Shown here: piece by piece, positions 8,078 through 15,239 of the stretch | Layout of the letters: every line of letters begins with the position of its first letter | Numbering within the stretch: position 1 is the first letter of the stretch | Assembly: GCF_020532825.1 (NCBI RefSeq) | Contig: NZ_MQTS01000134.1 | Span: forward strand, 8,633 to 41,027 | Reading direction: 5' to 3' | Origin: Arthrobacter sp. SO3 | Lineage (GTDB): Bacteria; Actinomycetota; Actinomycetes; Actinomycetales; Micrococcaceae | Length of the DNA: 32,395 nucleotides | Notes under the pieces: generated by a model | Told to the model about the DNA's origin: nothing | Seen by the model: only the letters and a program-made list of their open reading frames with translations | The model's database searches: none | Position numbers and translations under genes: made by a program

Positions 8078-9052
8078 ATGGACACTCACCAGGAAAAACA
8101 CGAGGCACCGGTAGTCCTGAACAATCCGGTTCCCGTCCGGCACCCGGGCCGCTGGATCAGCGCCATCATCATCCTCGGCGTGCTCGTCCTGTTCCTGCAG
8201 AGCCTGGTCACCAACCCCAACTTCCGCTGGGACATTGTGGGGACCTACATCCTCGATACCAAGGTGATTCAGGGCGTCGGCTGGACGCTGCTGCTGACCG
8301 TGGCCTCCATGGTCCTGGCCATTATCCTTGCGATCCTTCTGGCGTTCATGCGCCAGTCGGAGAACCCGGTGTTCCGCTGGTCCAGCTGGGCCTGGGTCTG
8401 GTTCTTCCGCGGGACTCCGGTGTACACGCAGTTGGTCTTCTGGGGCCTGATCGCCGTCCTGTATCCCAAGATCACCGCCGGAATCCCGTTTGGACCCGAG
8501 TGGTTCGCCGTGGACACAAGCACCGTCATCACCACCACGGCAGCGGCCATCCTGGGCCTGGGCCTGAACGAGTCCGCCTACCTGGCGGAAATCTTCCGGG
8601 CCGGCCTCAAGTCCGTGGACCGCGGCCAGGAGGAAGCCGCCGAGGCCCTGGGCATGGGCAAGACCAAGATCATGTGGCGGATCATCCTGCCGCAGGCCAT
8701 GCGGGTGATCGTGCCTCCCACCGGCAACGAGACCATCGGCATGCTGAAGACCACCTCCCTGGTCCTGGCCGTGCCCTTCACCCTGGACCTGACGTTTGCC
8801 ACGAACACCCTGGCCAACCGGACCTATCTGCCGGTACCCCTGCTGATCGTGGCGGCCATCTGGTACCTCGTGATCACCAGCCTGCTGATGGTGGGCCAGC
8901 ACTTCATCGAGGCCTACTACGGCAAGGGAGTGGACAACCTTGCTCCGGCCGCGATTAACCCGGCAGCAGCAAAAGCCGCCGCCGCCGTGGCGCCCAGCGC
9001 TGCAGCGGAGCCGGCCCTGAAGATGGACCTTCCCGAGGAGGAGGCAAAATGA
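8078..9052 (+). CDS. amino acid ABC transporter permease
   Basis: A 324-residue inner-membrane permease of the His/Glu/Gln/Arg type. Several hydrophobic helices begin at about residue 25. The EAA-type loop that docks the ATPase appears as [27 protein letters not shown] sequence (key residues EEAAEALG...PQA). Its unusual feature is a C-terminal tail rich in Ala and ending in EEEAK. ATG at 8078 was chosen over a TTG at 8039 that overlaps the previous stop, because AGGTG stands 5 nt before the ATG. Its last four bases ATGA contain the start of the ATPase gene, implying coupled translation. Confidence 0.93.
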   Translation: MDTHQEKHEAPVVLNNPVPVRHPGRWISAIIILGVLVLFLQSLVTNPNFRWDIVGTYILDTKVIQGVGWTLLLTVASMVLAIILAILLAFMRQSENPVFRWSSWAWVWFFRGTPVYTQLVFWGLIAVLYPKITAGIPFGPEWFAVDTSTVITTTAAAILGLGLNESAYLAEIFRAGLKSVDRGQEEAAEALGMGKTKIMWRIILPQAMRVIVPPTGNETIGMLKTTSLVLAVPFTLDLTFATNTLANRTYLPVPLLIVAAIWYLVITSLLMVGQHFIEAYYGKGVDNLAPAAINPAAAKAAAAVAPSAAAEPALKMDLPEEEAK

Positions 9053-9825
9053 CGATCACCACTGAGACACCGCTGGTGCGGATCGAGGGCCTCCACAAGT
9101 TCTACGGCCAGCACCATGTGCTGCGCGGCATCGACCTTGAGGTCAACCGGGGCGAGGTGTCGGTGGTCATCGGCCCGTCCGGTTCGGGCAAGTCCACCAT
9201 GCTGCGGTGCGTGAACCTGCTGGAGACCATCAGCGCGGGCCGGATCTCCGTGGGCGGGCAGTTGATCGGCTACCGGGACGTCAAGGGCCGGCTCCATGAC
9301 CTGAAAACCAAGGAAATCGCCGCCCAGCGCCGCGAGATCGGCATGGTGTTCCAGCGCTTCAACCTGTTCCCGCACAAGACGGCGCTCTACAACATCATGG
9401 AGGCGCCGGTCCACGTCAAGGGCCAGTCCCGGGACGCCGCACGGAAGCGGGCCATGGAACTGCTGGACCGCGTGGGGCTGTCAGACCACGCCGGCCACTA
9501 CCCGTCGCAGCTTTCCGGCGGCCAGCAGCAGCGGGTGGCCATTGCCCGCGCCCTGGCCATGGATCCTGAGCTGATGCTCTTCGATGAACCCACCTCCGCG
9601 CTGGACCCCGAGCTGGTGGGCGATGTCCTGAACGTCATGAAGGACCTCGCCCGGTCCGGCATGACCATGATTGTGGTGACCCACGAGATCGGCTTCGCCC
9701 GCGAAGTGGGCGACCGCCTGACCTTCATGGACGGCGGTGTGGTGGTGGAATCCGGTGATCCCCAGGAGGTCCTGGCCAACCCGCAGCACCCCCGCACCAA
9801 GGAGTTCCTCAGCCGGGTGCTGTAA
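9049..9825 (+). CDS. amino acid ABC transporter ATP-binding protein
   Basis: A 258-residue ABC ATPase of the GlnQ/HisP type that powers the importer. Walker A is GPSGSGKST (residues 42-50), the signature is LSGGQQQR, Walker B is [14 protein letters not shown], and the switch His is in [12 protein letters not shown]. One difference from the shortest family members is an insert around residues 70-95 ([16 protein letters not shown]) between Walker A and the Q-loop, seen also in several actinobacterial members. It starts within the last codons of the permease gene (ATGA overlap). A strong bidirectional hairpin lies 73 nt after its stop. Confidence 0.95.
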   Translation: MTITTETPLVRIEGLHKFYGQHHVLRGIDLEVNRGEVSVVIGPSGSGKSTMLRCVNLLETISAGRISVGGQLIGYRDVKGRLHDLKTKEIAAQRREIGMVFQRFNLFPHKTALYNIMEAPVHVKGQSRDAARKRAMELLDRVGLSDHAGHYPSQLSGGQQQRVAIARALAMDPELMLFDEPTSALDPELVGDVLNVMKDLARSGMTMIVVTHEIGFAREVGDRLTFMDGGVVVESGDPQEVLANPQHPRTKEFLSRVL

Positions 9826-9854
9826 CTCCGGTACCCCGCGCCGATTTCGGACAG

Positions 9855-9878
9855 CCGCTACGTGGATTCACGTAGCGG
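9855..9878. terminator. 10-bp perfect hairpin after the ABC operon
   Basis: CCGCTACGTG at 9855-9864 and its exact complement at 9869-9878 enclose a 4-nt loop. It stands 30 nt after the ATPase stop. There is no T run, so it may be a weak terminator, an mRNA 3' stabiliser or an operator. Confidence 0.45.
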
Positions 9879-9888
9879 CATCCGCCCG

Positions 9889-9978
9889 GCGATGCGCAAA
9901 AGCCCCGGCGCTACCGGAATTCGGTAGCGCCGGGGCTTTTCCGTGCCATGTGGCAGGCTGCGCATCGCCGTCATCGCC
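9889..9978. repeat. repeat family A, copy 1, with bidirectional terminator hairpin
   Basis: A 90-bp unit whose core is a perfect inverted repeat: 19-nt arms at 9898-9916 and 9922-9940 with a GAATT loop. The arms begin AAAA and end TTTT, so they can end transcription from either side. GCGATGCGC at 9889-9897 and GCGCATCGC at about 9960-9968 form a second, outer pair. A copy with few differences is at 10113-10202. Confidence 0.9.
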
Positions 9979-9982
9979 ACGG

Positions 9983-10056
9983 CCACCGCACGGAGCCTCG
10001 CCGCCGCCACCGCATGGAGCCACCGCACGGAGCCTCGCCGCCGCCACCGCATGGAG
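9983..10056. repeat. 37-bp perfect tandem repeat
   Basis: Bases 9983-10019 and 10020-10056 are identical. The unit is built from CCACCGC and GGAGCCTCGCC words. Part of it (GGAGCCTCGCC) recurs at 10053 and 10216 at the head of an 81-bp direct repeat. Confidence 0.9.
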
Positions 10057-10296
10057 CCTCGCCACCGCGTTGAAACTAGCCCTCATCCCTGCTGCGCTAC
10101 GGAATTCGCCTCGCGATGCGCAAAAGCCCCGGCGCTACCGGAATTCGGCAGCGCCGGGGCTTTTCCGTGTCATGTGGCAGGCTGCGCATCGCCGTCATCG
10201 CCGCCGCTACCGTACGGAGCCTCGCCACCGCGTTGAAACTAGCCCTCATCCCTGCTGCGCTGCGGAATTCGCCTCGCGATGCGCAAAAGCCCCGGC
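10053..10296. repeat. 81-bp direct repeats joined to repeat family A copies 2 and 3
   Basis: Bases 10053-10133 and 10216-10296 are nearly identical. Each runs from GGAGCCTCGCC through TTGAAACTAGCC into the opening of a family A unit (GCGATGCGCAAAAGCCCCGGC). The first leads into a full 90-bp family A unit at 10113-10202, whose hairpin arms (10122-10140, 10146-10164) hold one mismatch. The second breaks off at 10296, after which the sequence is unrelated. Confidence 0.85.
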
Positions 10297-10517
10297 CTTG
10301 ATCGAGGACAGCGGCAGGAGCACTGCCAGCAGTTGGATCAAGACCATGCCGGAAACCGCTGACGGGGGCCTTGACCGCGCATTTCGACCGGCACAGACTG
10401 GCACTGGCCGAAGCCGTGGGTCGGAGGATGTGTGCTGCCGGTACATTCCTGATCGCGGACGGTGTCGAAGGCTCCGCTCCTAAATTCTGACGCACCCAAG
10501 TAGACGGGTGAATGTAG
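10297..10517. other. spacer before the antiporter gene
   Basis: About 220 nt between the truncated third repeat and the antiporter start. It should hold the antiporter promoter. No gene is credible here. A short minus-strand reading (SGMVLIQLLAVLLPL-like) looks hydrophobic and could be a remnant, but it is too short to name. GGGTG stands about 8 nt before the ATG at 10518. Confidence 0.35.
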
Positions 10518-11693
10518 ATGATACCGATGCTCACGCTCGCATTTGCGGTGCTGCTTGTGTTGGGTGTCCTCATCTCCGAACGGGCCAGCCGAACGGTTCT
10601 TTCCACCGCTGTGCTGTTCCTTCTCGGCGGCTTTGTCCTGGGCCAGGGCGTACTCGGAGTTGTCCCGATAACACCCGCCGATCCCGTCGTCGGGGTTTTG
10701 GCCCAACTCGCACTGTTCTCGGTCCTCTATACAGACGGCATGAAAGTCGGGTTGTCCGACCTTCGCAGGGCGTGGCGTTTGCCCGGCCGGGCACTGCTGC
10801 TCGGGCTGCCTCTGACCCTTCTTGTCACCGCACTGCTGGCCCATTACATTGCAGGACTTCCCTGGCTCCAATGCTTCCTGCTTGGTGCGGTGCTCGCTCC
10901 GACCGATCCGGTGTTCGCGGCCGCCATTGTGGGGCGCAAGGAAGTCCCGGGCCGATTGCGCCACCTCCTCAACGTTGAGTCAGGGCTCAACGACGGGCTT
11001 GCCTTGCCCGTAGTTCTCGTACTGCTTGCCCTCGGAGGCGGAACGAATGTCGGTCCAGGGGTGTTGGCCGAGGAAATCGTCCTTGGCCTGCTTATCGGTG
11101 TCCTGGTCCCGCTGATCGTCATCTGGCTGGAGCGCCTTCCCTTCTTGATGGCAACGAAAGGACTGCAACCGCTGGTGGCGGTATCCGTTGGCTTACTCGT
11201 CCTTGCCATCTGCCTGGTGACGGGGGCCAACCTCTTCCTCGCAGCGTTCGCAGCCGGGATCACGGTGGCCACGGCAGGGCCGGGTTTCAGGGAGGAATTC
11301 GAACAATTCGGGGAGCTGGTATCCGAACTGCTGAAGCTGGCGGCCATCCTGGTCTTTGGGGCCCTGATCACTCCCGAGTTCCTTTTCGGCGAGATCGCGT
11401 GGACGGGGTGGGTCTTCGCTGTCCTGGCCATCGTCATAGCGCGGCCCTTGGCTCTGTTGGTTTCCTTCCTCGGCACCCGGCTGCCCGTCAAGGAGCAACT
11501 CGCGGCGATGTGGTTCGGTCCGAAAGGGTTTGCCTCCGTGGTCTACGGGCTCCTCGTCCTCGAATCAGGCATCGAACACTCCGATGAGCTTTTTCATCTG
11601 GTGGCGCTGGTCATTACGCTGTCCATCCTGGCCCATTCCTCGACCGACGTCCTTGTCGCGAAGCAATTCCAGGGCAGCCGTCCCGAGCCGTAG
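10518..11693 (+). CDS. CPA1-type cation/proton antiporter
   Basis: A 391-residue membrane protein with about ten to twelve hydrophobic helices. It carries the CPA1 signature APTDPVFAAAIVG near residue 135 and NVESGLNDGLALP near residue 154, where the Asp residues are the expected ion/proton-binding sites of NhaP-like exchangers. It would exchange Na+ or K+ for protons across the cytoplasmic membrane. There is no long cytosolic regulatory domain, unlike many full-length NhaP or KefC proteins. The first Met was used because GGGTG is suitably placed; MLT, four codons on, is an alternative. The gene stands alone, between copies of repeat family A. Confidence 0.92.
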   Translation: MIPMLTLAFAVLLVLGVLISERASRTVLSTAVLFLLGGFVLGQGVLGVVPITPADPVVGVLAQLALFSVLYTDGMKVGLSDLRRAWRLPGRALLLGLPLTLLVTALLAHYIAGLPWLQCFLLGAVLAPTDPVFAAAIVGRKEVPGRLRHLLNVESGLNDGLALPVVLVLLALGGGTNVGPGVLAEEIVLGLLIGVLVPLIVIWLERLPFLMATKGLQPLVAVSVGLLVLAICLVTGANLFLAAFAAGITVATAGPGFREEFEQFGELVSELLKLAAILVFGALITPEFLFGEIAWTGWVFAVLAIVIARPLALLVSFLGTRLPVKEQLAAMWFGPKGFASVVYGLLVLESGIEHSDELFHLVALVITLSILAHSSTDVLVAKQFQGSRPEP

Positions 11694-11865
11694 GCTGCGA
11701 ATCGGCCCAGACTCCGTTTCCTGCTCCCTCCCCGGCTCGAAGCCCGCCGTGCGCTCCCCGTTTCCTGTGCGGAGGATTTCGCCTGGCGATGCGCATAAGC
11801 GCCGTCGCAACCGGCATTCCGCCGCGTCTGCACTTTTCCGCGTCATCTGCGAAATTGAGCCGCTG
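11694..11865. repeat. convergent spacer with a degenerate family A repeat
   Basis: Between the convergent antiporter and AbiEi-like genes. Bases about 11786-11874 can be aligned with family A: GCGATGCGCATAAGC, then CAACCGGCATTCCG, then CTTTTCCGCGTCATCTG and a GCCG/TCACCGC end, in the same order as the intact copies. The hairpin arms are decayed, so it is probably no longer a strong terminator. The last bases overlap the end of the AbiEi-like gene. Confidence 0.6.
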
Positions 11866-12819
11866 TCACCGCGCGGACCGTGCACGACGACGGGGCACGC
11901 CTGCCGCTGCCAGCTTCCTTTCGAGGTGTCCGGCTGCCATCAGATCGGCCCAGACCCAGCGAACCATGCCGTTCCCCAGTGCTCGGACCCGGTTCTCCCT
12001 CTCCTTTTCGTCAACGACGGCCTGCGAGACGGTCCGGCCTTTAAGATATTCGGGCTTGACGTACTTTTCGGCGCCGTCAAATTCGCCGGCCACCCGCACC
12101 CTTTCCCAGTAGTAGTCGGTGTAGCCTACGAGTCCTGAATCGTCGCGAAATTCATGCTGGAGTTCCGGCGTCTGGAACCCTGCCACCCACATGAGTGCCC
12201 GGCTGTATGACTCCCCTGCAGAGCCCGACCGGGGATCGGCAAACTCCACCGCGGCCCGGATCCGCCGCGCGGCAGCCGCGGTGTAGTTGCCCTCGATTCC
12301 AGCCAGAAGGAGTTCCTTTGTGAGGGCCGGCAGTTGCTGCTCGATATCGGGTTTCAGCACATGGTCCACGGGCACCACGGCCTCGGTAAAGGGTGTGAAA
12401 GCCGCGAGATCCTGCACGGTGCGAATTCTCCCGGTCACCAATATCCCGTCCCGCCGCACGCACTTCAGCCCGGCCGGAGGAGCGTAGTGGCGCAGCACCC
12501 CTGCCCTGGACCGTCCGCCGTCGTTCTGAAGGGTCAGGGCGTGGATGGGGTGACGGAGCCCGATAGTCGGAATTCCCCAGACAGAGGCAGCGGAATGCCG
12601 GGCGAAGATCGTCTGGGCAACAAAGGTCTCCGCGGCCGCGCCGACCCTGACCCTGTATTGGTCCCAAGGATTCAGGGCTCGCCAGACGCCGCCGTCGACG
12701 TAGACACCCTGCCGCAACCGGATCAGCGTCCCCGATCGGCAGCGTTTGGCCAGTTCCTTGGGAGTCAGTCCATGCTGGATGTGCTCGCGGGTGAGGATCA
12801 ACCTCGGCAGTTCGGTCAT
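11866..12819 (-). CDS. second AbiEi-like winged helix/endonuclease-like protein
   Basis: A 317-residue protein from ATG 12819. The N-terminus LTPKELAKRCRSGTLIRLRQG is an AbiEi-type winged helix. The C-terminal part has GLVGYTDYYW, GEFDGAEKY (EFDG about 246-249) and an RVRALGNGMVRWVW strand-helix, in the order of a PD-(D/E)XK-like nuclease core. It is related in plan, but not close in sequence, to the gene at 808-1656. No toxin partner is next to it. The start is uncertain: ATG at 12855 and TTG at 12879 are in frame and open; I prefer 12819 because the winged helix follows directly and GGGTGGGA lies about 10 nt upstream. Catalytic activity is inferred only. Confidence 0.75.
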   Translation of the reverse strand: MTELPRLILTREHIQHGLTPKELAKRCRSGTLIRLRQGVYVDGGVWRALNPWDQYRVRVGAAAETFVAQTIFARHSAASVWGIPTIGLRHPIHALTLQNDGGRSRAGVLRHYAPPAGLKCVRRDGILVTGRIRTVQDLAAFTPFTEAVVPVDHVLKPDIEQQLPALTKELLLAGIEGNYTAAAARRIRAAVEFADPRSGSAGESYSRALMWVAGFQTPELQHEFRDDSGLVGYTDYYWERVRVAGEFDGAEKYVKPEYLKGRTVSQAVVDEKERENRVRALGNGMVRWVWADLMAAGHLERKLAAAGVPRRRARSAR

Positions 12820-12957
12820 GCCACGAAGATCCCACCCCGTCAGTTGCCACACCATGCCGCGGCGCAGCCATGTGGACAACGGAGGCGCTTCCCGTCATTC
12901 GCGGCGCCTCCTGCTTCATCGACTCGGTTCCCGTTCGCCGATGCGGTTCCCGTTGTG
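12820..12957. other. upstream region of the second AbiEi-like gene
   Basis: This probably contains the promoter and possibly an N-terminal extension of the minus-strand AbiEi-like gene (in-frame starts at 12855 and 12879). No clear promoter boxes are seen. It runs into the repeat array. Confidence 0.3.
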
Positions 12958-13312
12958 CGCGGCACGAAAGCCCTGACGCGGCGGGAATTCGGGCGCGCAG
13001 GGTATTTGGCGGGTCACCAGGCCGGGAGCGCATCGCCGGGTTCGTAGCGTGGCGCTCGACTCGAAGCGCGTCGCAGGCCACGTAGTGTGTCGCGGCGGGC
13101 CCTCGGCGTCCGCAACTTCTCGCCCTGCGACACGGATTCCGTTGCGCGCGGCACGAAAGCCCTGACGCGGCGGGTATTCGGGCGCGCAGGGTATTTGGCG
13201 GGTCACCAGGCTGGGAGCGCATCGCCGGGCCCGAAGGGTGGCGCTGGGCGCGGCGGGTATTCGGGCGCGCAGGGTATTTGGCGGGTCACCAGGCCGGGAG
13301 CGCATCGCCGGG
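12958..13312. repeat. repeat family B: three 63-bp copies
   Basis: Three copies at 12978-13040, 13167-13229 and 13250-13312 run from GCGGCGGG through GGGCGCGCAGGGTATTTGG and GGTCACCAGG to GCGCATCGCCGGG, with one or two differences between them. Copies 1 and 2 also share the 20 bases before them (CGCGGCACGAAAGCCCTGAC). The spacers differ in length (126 and 20 nt), so this is not a CRISPR. No convincing protein is encoded on either strand. Confidence 0.9.
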
Positions 13313-13418
13313 TATCGGGCGCGGCGCTGGGCGCGGCGGGTATCGGGCGCGGCGCTGGGTGCGGCGGGTATCGGGCGCGGCACTGGGCGCGGCGGGTATC
13401 GGGCGCGGCGCTGGGCGC
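13313..13418. repeat. 28-bp tandem array, about 3.8 units
   Basis: Units at 13313-13340, 13341-13368 and 13369-13396, and a partial one at 13397-13418, each start TATCGGGCGCGG and end GCGGCGGG. They differ by single bases. The array continues directly from the third family B copy and seems to derive from its first bases. Each unit contains overlapping GCGCGGCG words. Confidence 0.9.
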
Positions 13419-13532
13419 CCTGCGCAGCGCAAGGCCGTCGGCGGATGCTCCCGCAGCCTGCAGCCACCGGTCAGGTGCGCCGCCGATCCGCGCCGCGCTC
13501 GTCCGAAACCGCAGCGGAAACGCGGGAGGCCC
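13419..13532. other. spacer after menD
   Basis: 114 nt between the tandem array and the menD stop. It is GC-rich, with no terminator-like hairpin and no gene that I can support. Confidence 0.3.
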
Positions 13533-15239
13533 TTACTCCGCCGCGAGCACCCCGGCCACTGCGGCGCCCACGGCGGCCCGGATACGTGCGTGCAGCTCCC
13601 GCAGCCCGTGCCGGTCCGTGCGCACCTCGATGATGCTGCGGCCCTGCCACGGCTCGGCCAGCGCAGCGGCGAGCTCCGCCGTCGTGCTGACCGAGCGGTG
13701 CGCGACGCCGTAGGCCGCCGCGAGTGCCGCCAGGTCCACGCTGTGCGGGGTGCCGAAGAGGCGTTCGACGGCGGTTCCGTAGCGGCCCGCGGCCTCCACG
13801 GCGCCGTGTTCGAGCAGCCCGAAGATGGCCCCGCCGGCGTCGTTGAGGACCACGATCCGCAGGTTGGGCTCCTCTTCCCCGGCGCCCAGCAGCAGGCCGC
13901 CGGCGTCGTGCAGGAAGGTGATGTCGCCCAGCAGCACCGTGGTTTCCTGCCGGCCGCCGAGGGCGACGCCGGTGGCCGTGGCCAGGGTCCCGTCGATTCC
14001 GGCAAGGCCGCGGTTGGCGTAAATGGTGGCGCCCGGCTCGGCGGCGGGTGCGCCGGCGAGGTCGACGTCGCGGATGCCGTTGGAGGAGCCGAGCACGAGC
14101 TGGCCGCGGGTGTGCTCCCAGACCAGGGCGCCGACGGCGGGCCCGGTGGCGGCGGCCGAGCCGGACAGGGTCAGGTCGACGGCGTGCTGCGCGGCGGCCC
14201 CGGCCAGCAGCCAGGCGTCCAGCCATGTCGCGGAGCCCCGGCCGGCGAAGTCGGCGAGGTCCGCGAGGTTGTCGAGCGGCAGTTCGGTGCGGCGGCCGGG
14301 CTCGTACCAGGCCACGGGAACCGGCTGGTACAGCGCTGAGGGGACGTCGGCGCGGGCCAGCAGGGCGCTCACCGGCCGGGACAGGGTGGGCCGGCCGAAC
14401 AGCACCACGCGCTCGATCGGCTGCGCGGACTCGGGACCGAAATCCGCCAGCAGGAGCCGGTAGGGCCCCACCCCGTTGGGCCCGAACCGCGCGTTGGAGG
14501 ACGGCTCGGCCAACAGCGGCAGGCCGTGGGCGCGGGCGAAGGCTTCGGCGACCGGGCCGGCGTCGTGCCCTGCCAGTACCACGGTGCGCCGTTCGGGCAG
14601 GGCCTCGGAGGCCGGCGGAAAATCGAGGGCCAGCGGGCCGCGGGGCGCGTGGTACACCCGGCGGCCGGACTCGGCCGGAAGCCTGTCGCCCGGGGCGGGA
14701 ACCAGCGGGTCGCGGAAGGCCAGGTTGAGCTGCACGGGGCCGGGCGGGGAGTCCTCGAACGCGCCGGTGGCGGCGCTGAGCGCGGTCTCGACGGCGCGCC
14801 GCGGGTCGCGGCCGGCGGGCACATCGGCAGCGAAACGGACATGCTCACCGAACAGGTCCAGCTGCATGGTGGACTGGTTGGCGCCGGTCCCGCGCAGTTC
14901 CTCGGGGCGGTCGGCCGAGATCACCACGAGCGGGACGGCGGCATGGTGGGCCTCCATCACGGCCGGCAGCAGATTGCCGACGGCGGTCCCGGAAGTGGTG
15001 AGGACGGCCGCGGGCGCGCCCGTGACCAGGGCCAGGCCCAGGGCGGTGAAGCCGGCGTCGCGCTCATCGATCCGGACCAGCAGCTCGACCCGTCCCGCGG
15101 CGTCGGCCTCGGCGAGGGCATAGGCCATCGGGGCGGAGCGGGAGCCGGGTGCCACCACCACGTAGCGGACTCCTTCCAGCAGCAGGGCGGCGACGGCGAT
15201 CCGTGCGGCGTCGAGCGCGGTCAGTTCCTCCGAGCTCAC
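13533..15239 (-). CDS. menD: SEPHCHC synthase (menaquinone biosynthesis)
   Basis: A 568-residue thiamine-diphosphate enzyme that joins 2-oxoglutarate-derived succinic semialdehyde to isochorismate. It shows APGSRSAP (residues 30-37), RIDERDAGF with the catalytic Glu at about 59, SADRPEELRGTGANQ, and the cofactor-binding region GDITFLHDAGG...NDAGGAIFGLLEHG. Length is normal for the family. The start was set at GTG 15239: its bases GTGA hold the stop of argS, and the usual MenD N-terminus follows. A longer open frame extends to 15359 but lies inside argS. Coupled translation with argS is implied. The C-terminus ends close to a repeat array. Confidence 0.95.
   Translation of the reverse strand: MSSEELTALDAARIAVAALLLEGVRYVVVAPGSRSAPMAYALAEADAAGRVELLVRIDERDAGFTALGLALVTGAPAAVLTTSGTAVGNLLPAVMEAHHAAVPLVVISADRPEELRGTGANQSTMQLDLFGEHVRFAADVPAGRDPRRAVETALSAATGAFEDSPPGPVQLNLAFRDPLVPAPGDRLPAESGRRVYHAPRGPLALDFPPASEALPERRTVVLAGHDAGPVAEAFARAHGLPLLAEPSSNARFGPNGVGPYRLLLADFGPESAQPIERVVLFGRPTLSRPVSALLARADVPSALYQPVPVAWYEPGRRTELPLDNLADLADFAGRGSATWLDAWLLAGAAAQHAVDLTLSGSAAATGPAVGALVWEHTRGQLVLGSSNGIRDVDLAGAPAAEPGATIYANRGLAGIDGTLATATGVALGGRQETTVLLGDITFLHDAGGLLLGAGEEEPNLRIVVLNDAGGAIFGLLEHGAVEAAGRYGTAVERLFGTPHSVDLAALAAAYGVAHRSVSTTAELAAALAEPWQGRSIIEVRTDRHGLRELHARIRAAVGAAVAGVLAAE

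Noticed and set aside
10097..10606. 169-aa minus-strand frame upstream of the antiporter
   Set aside because: It is composed largely of the repeat units and runs into the antiporter gene antisense; no domain is seen.
12152..13222. 356-aa minus-strand frame over repeat family B
   Set aside because: The 63-bp repeats give repeated Arg/Pro/Ala words (for example GDPPNTLRARIPAA) but no domain, and the frame overlaps the AbiEi-like gene out of phase.
13313..13418. Possible CRISPR array
   Set aside because: Units of 28 bp follow one another without spacers, and there are no cas genes.
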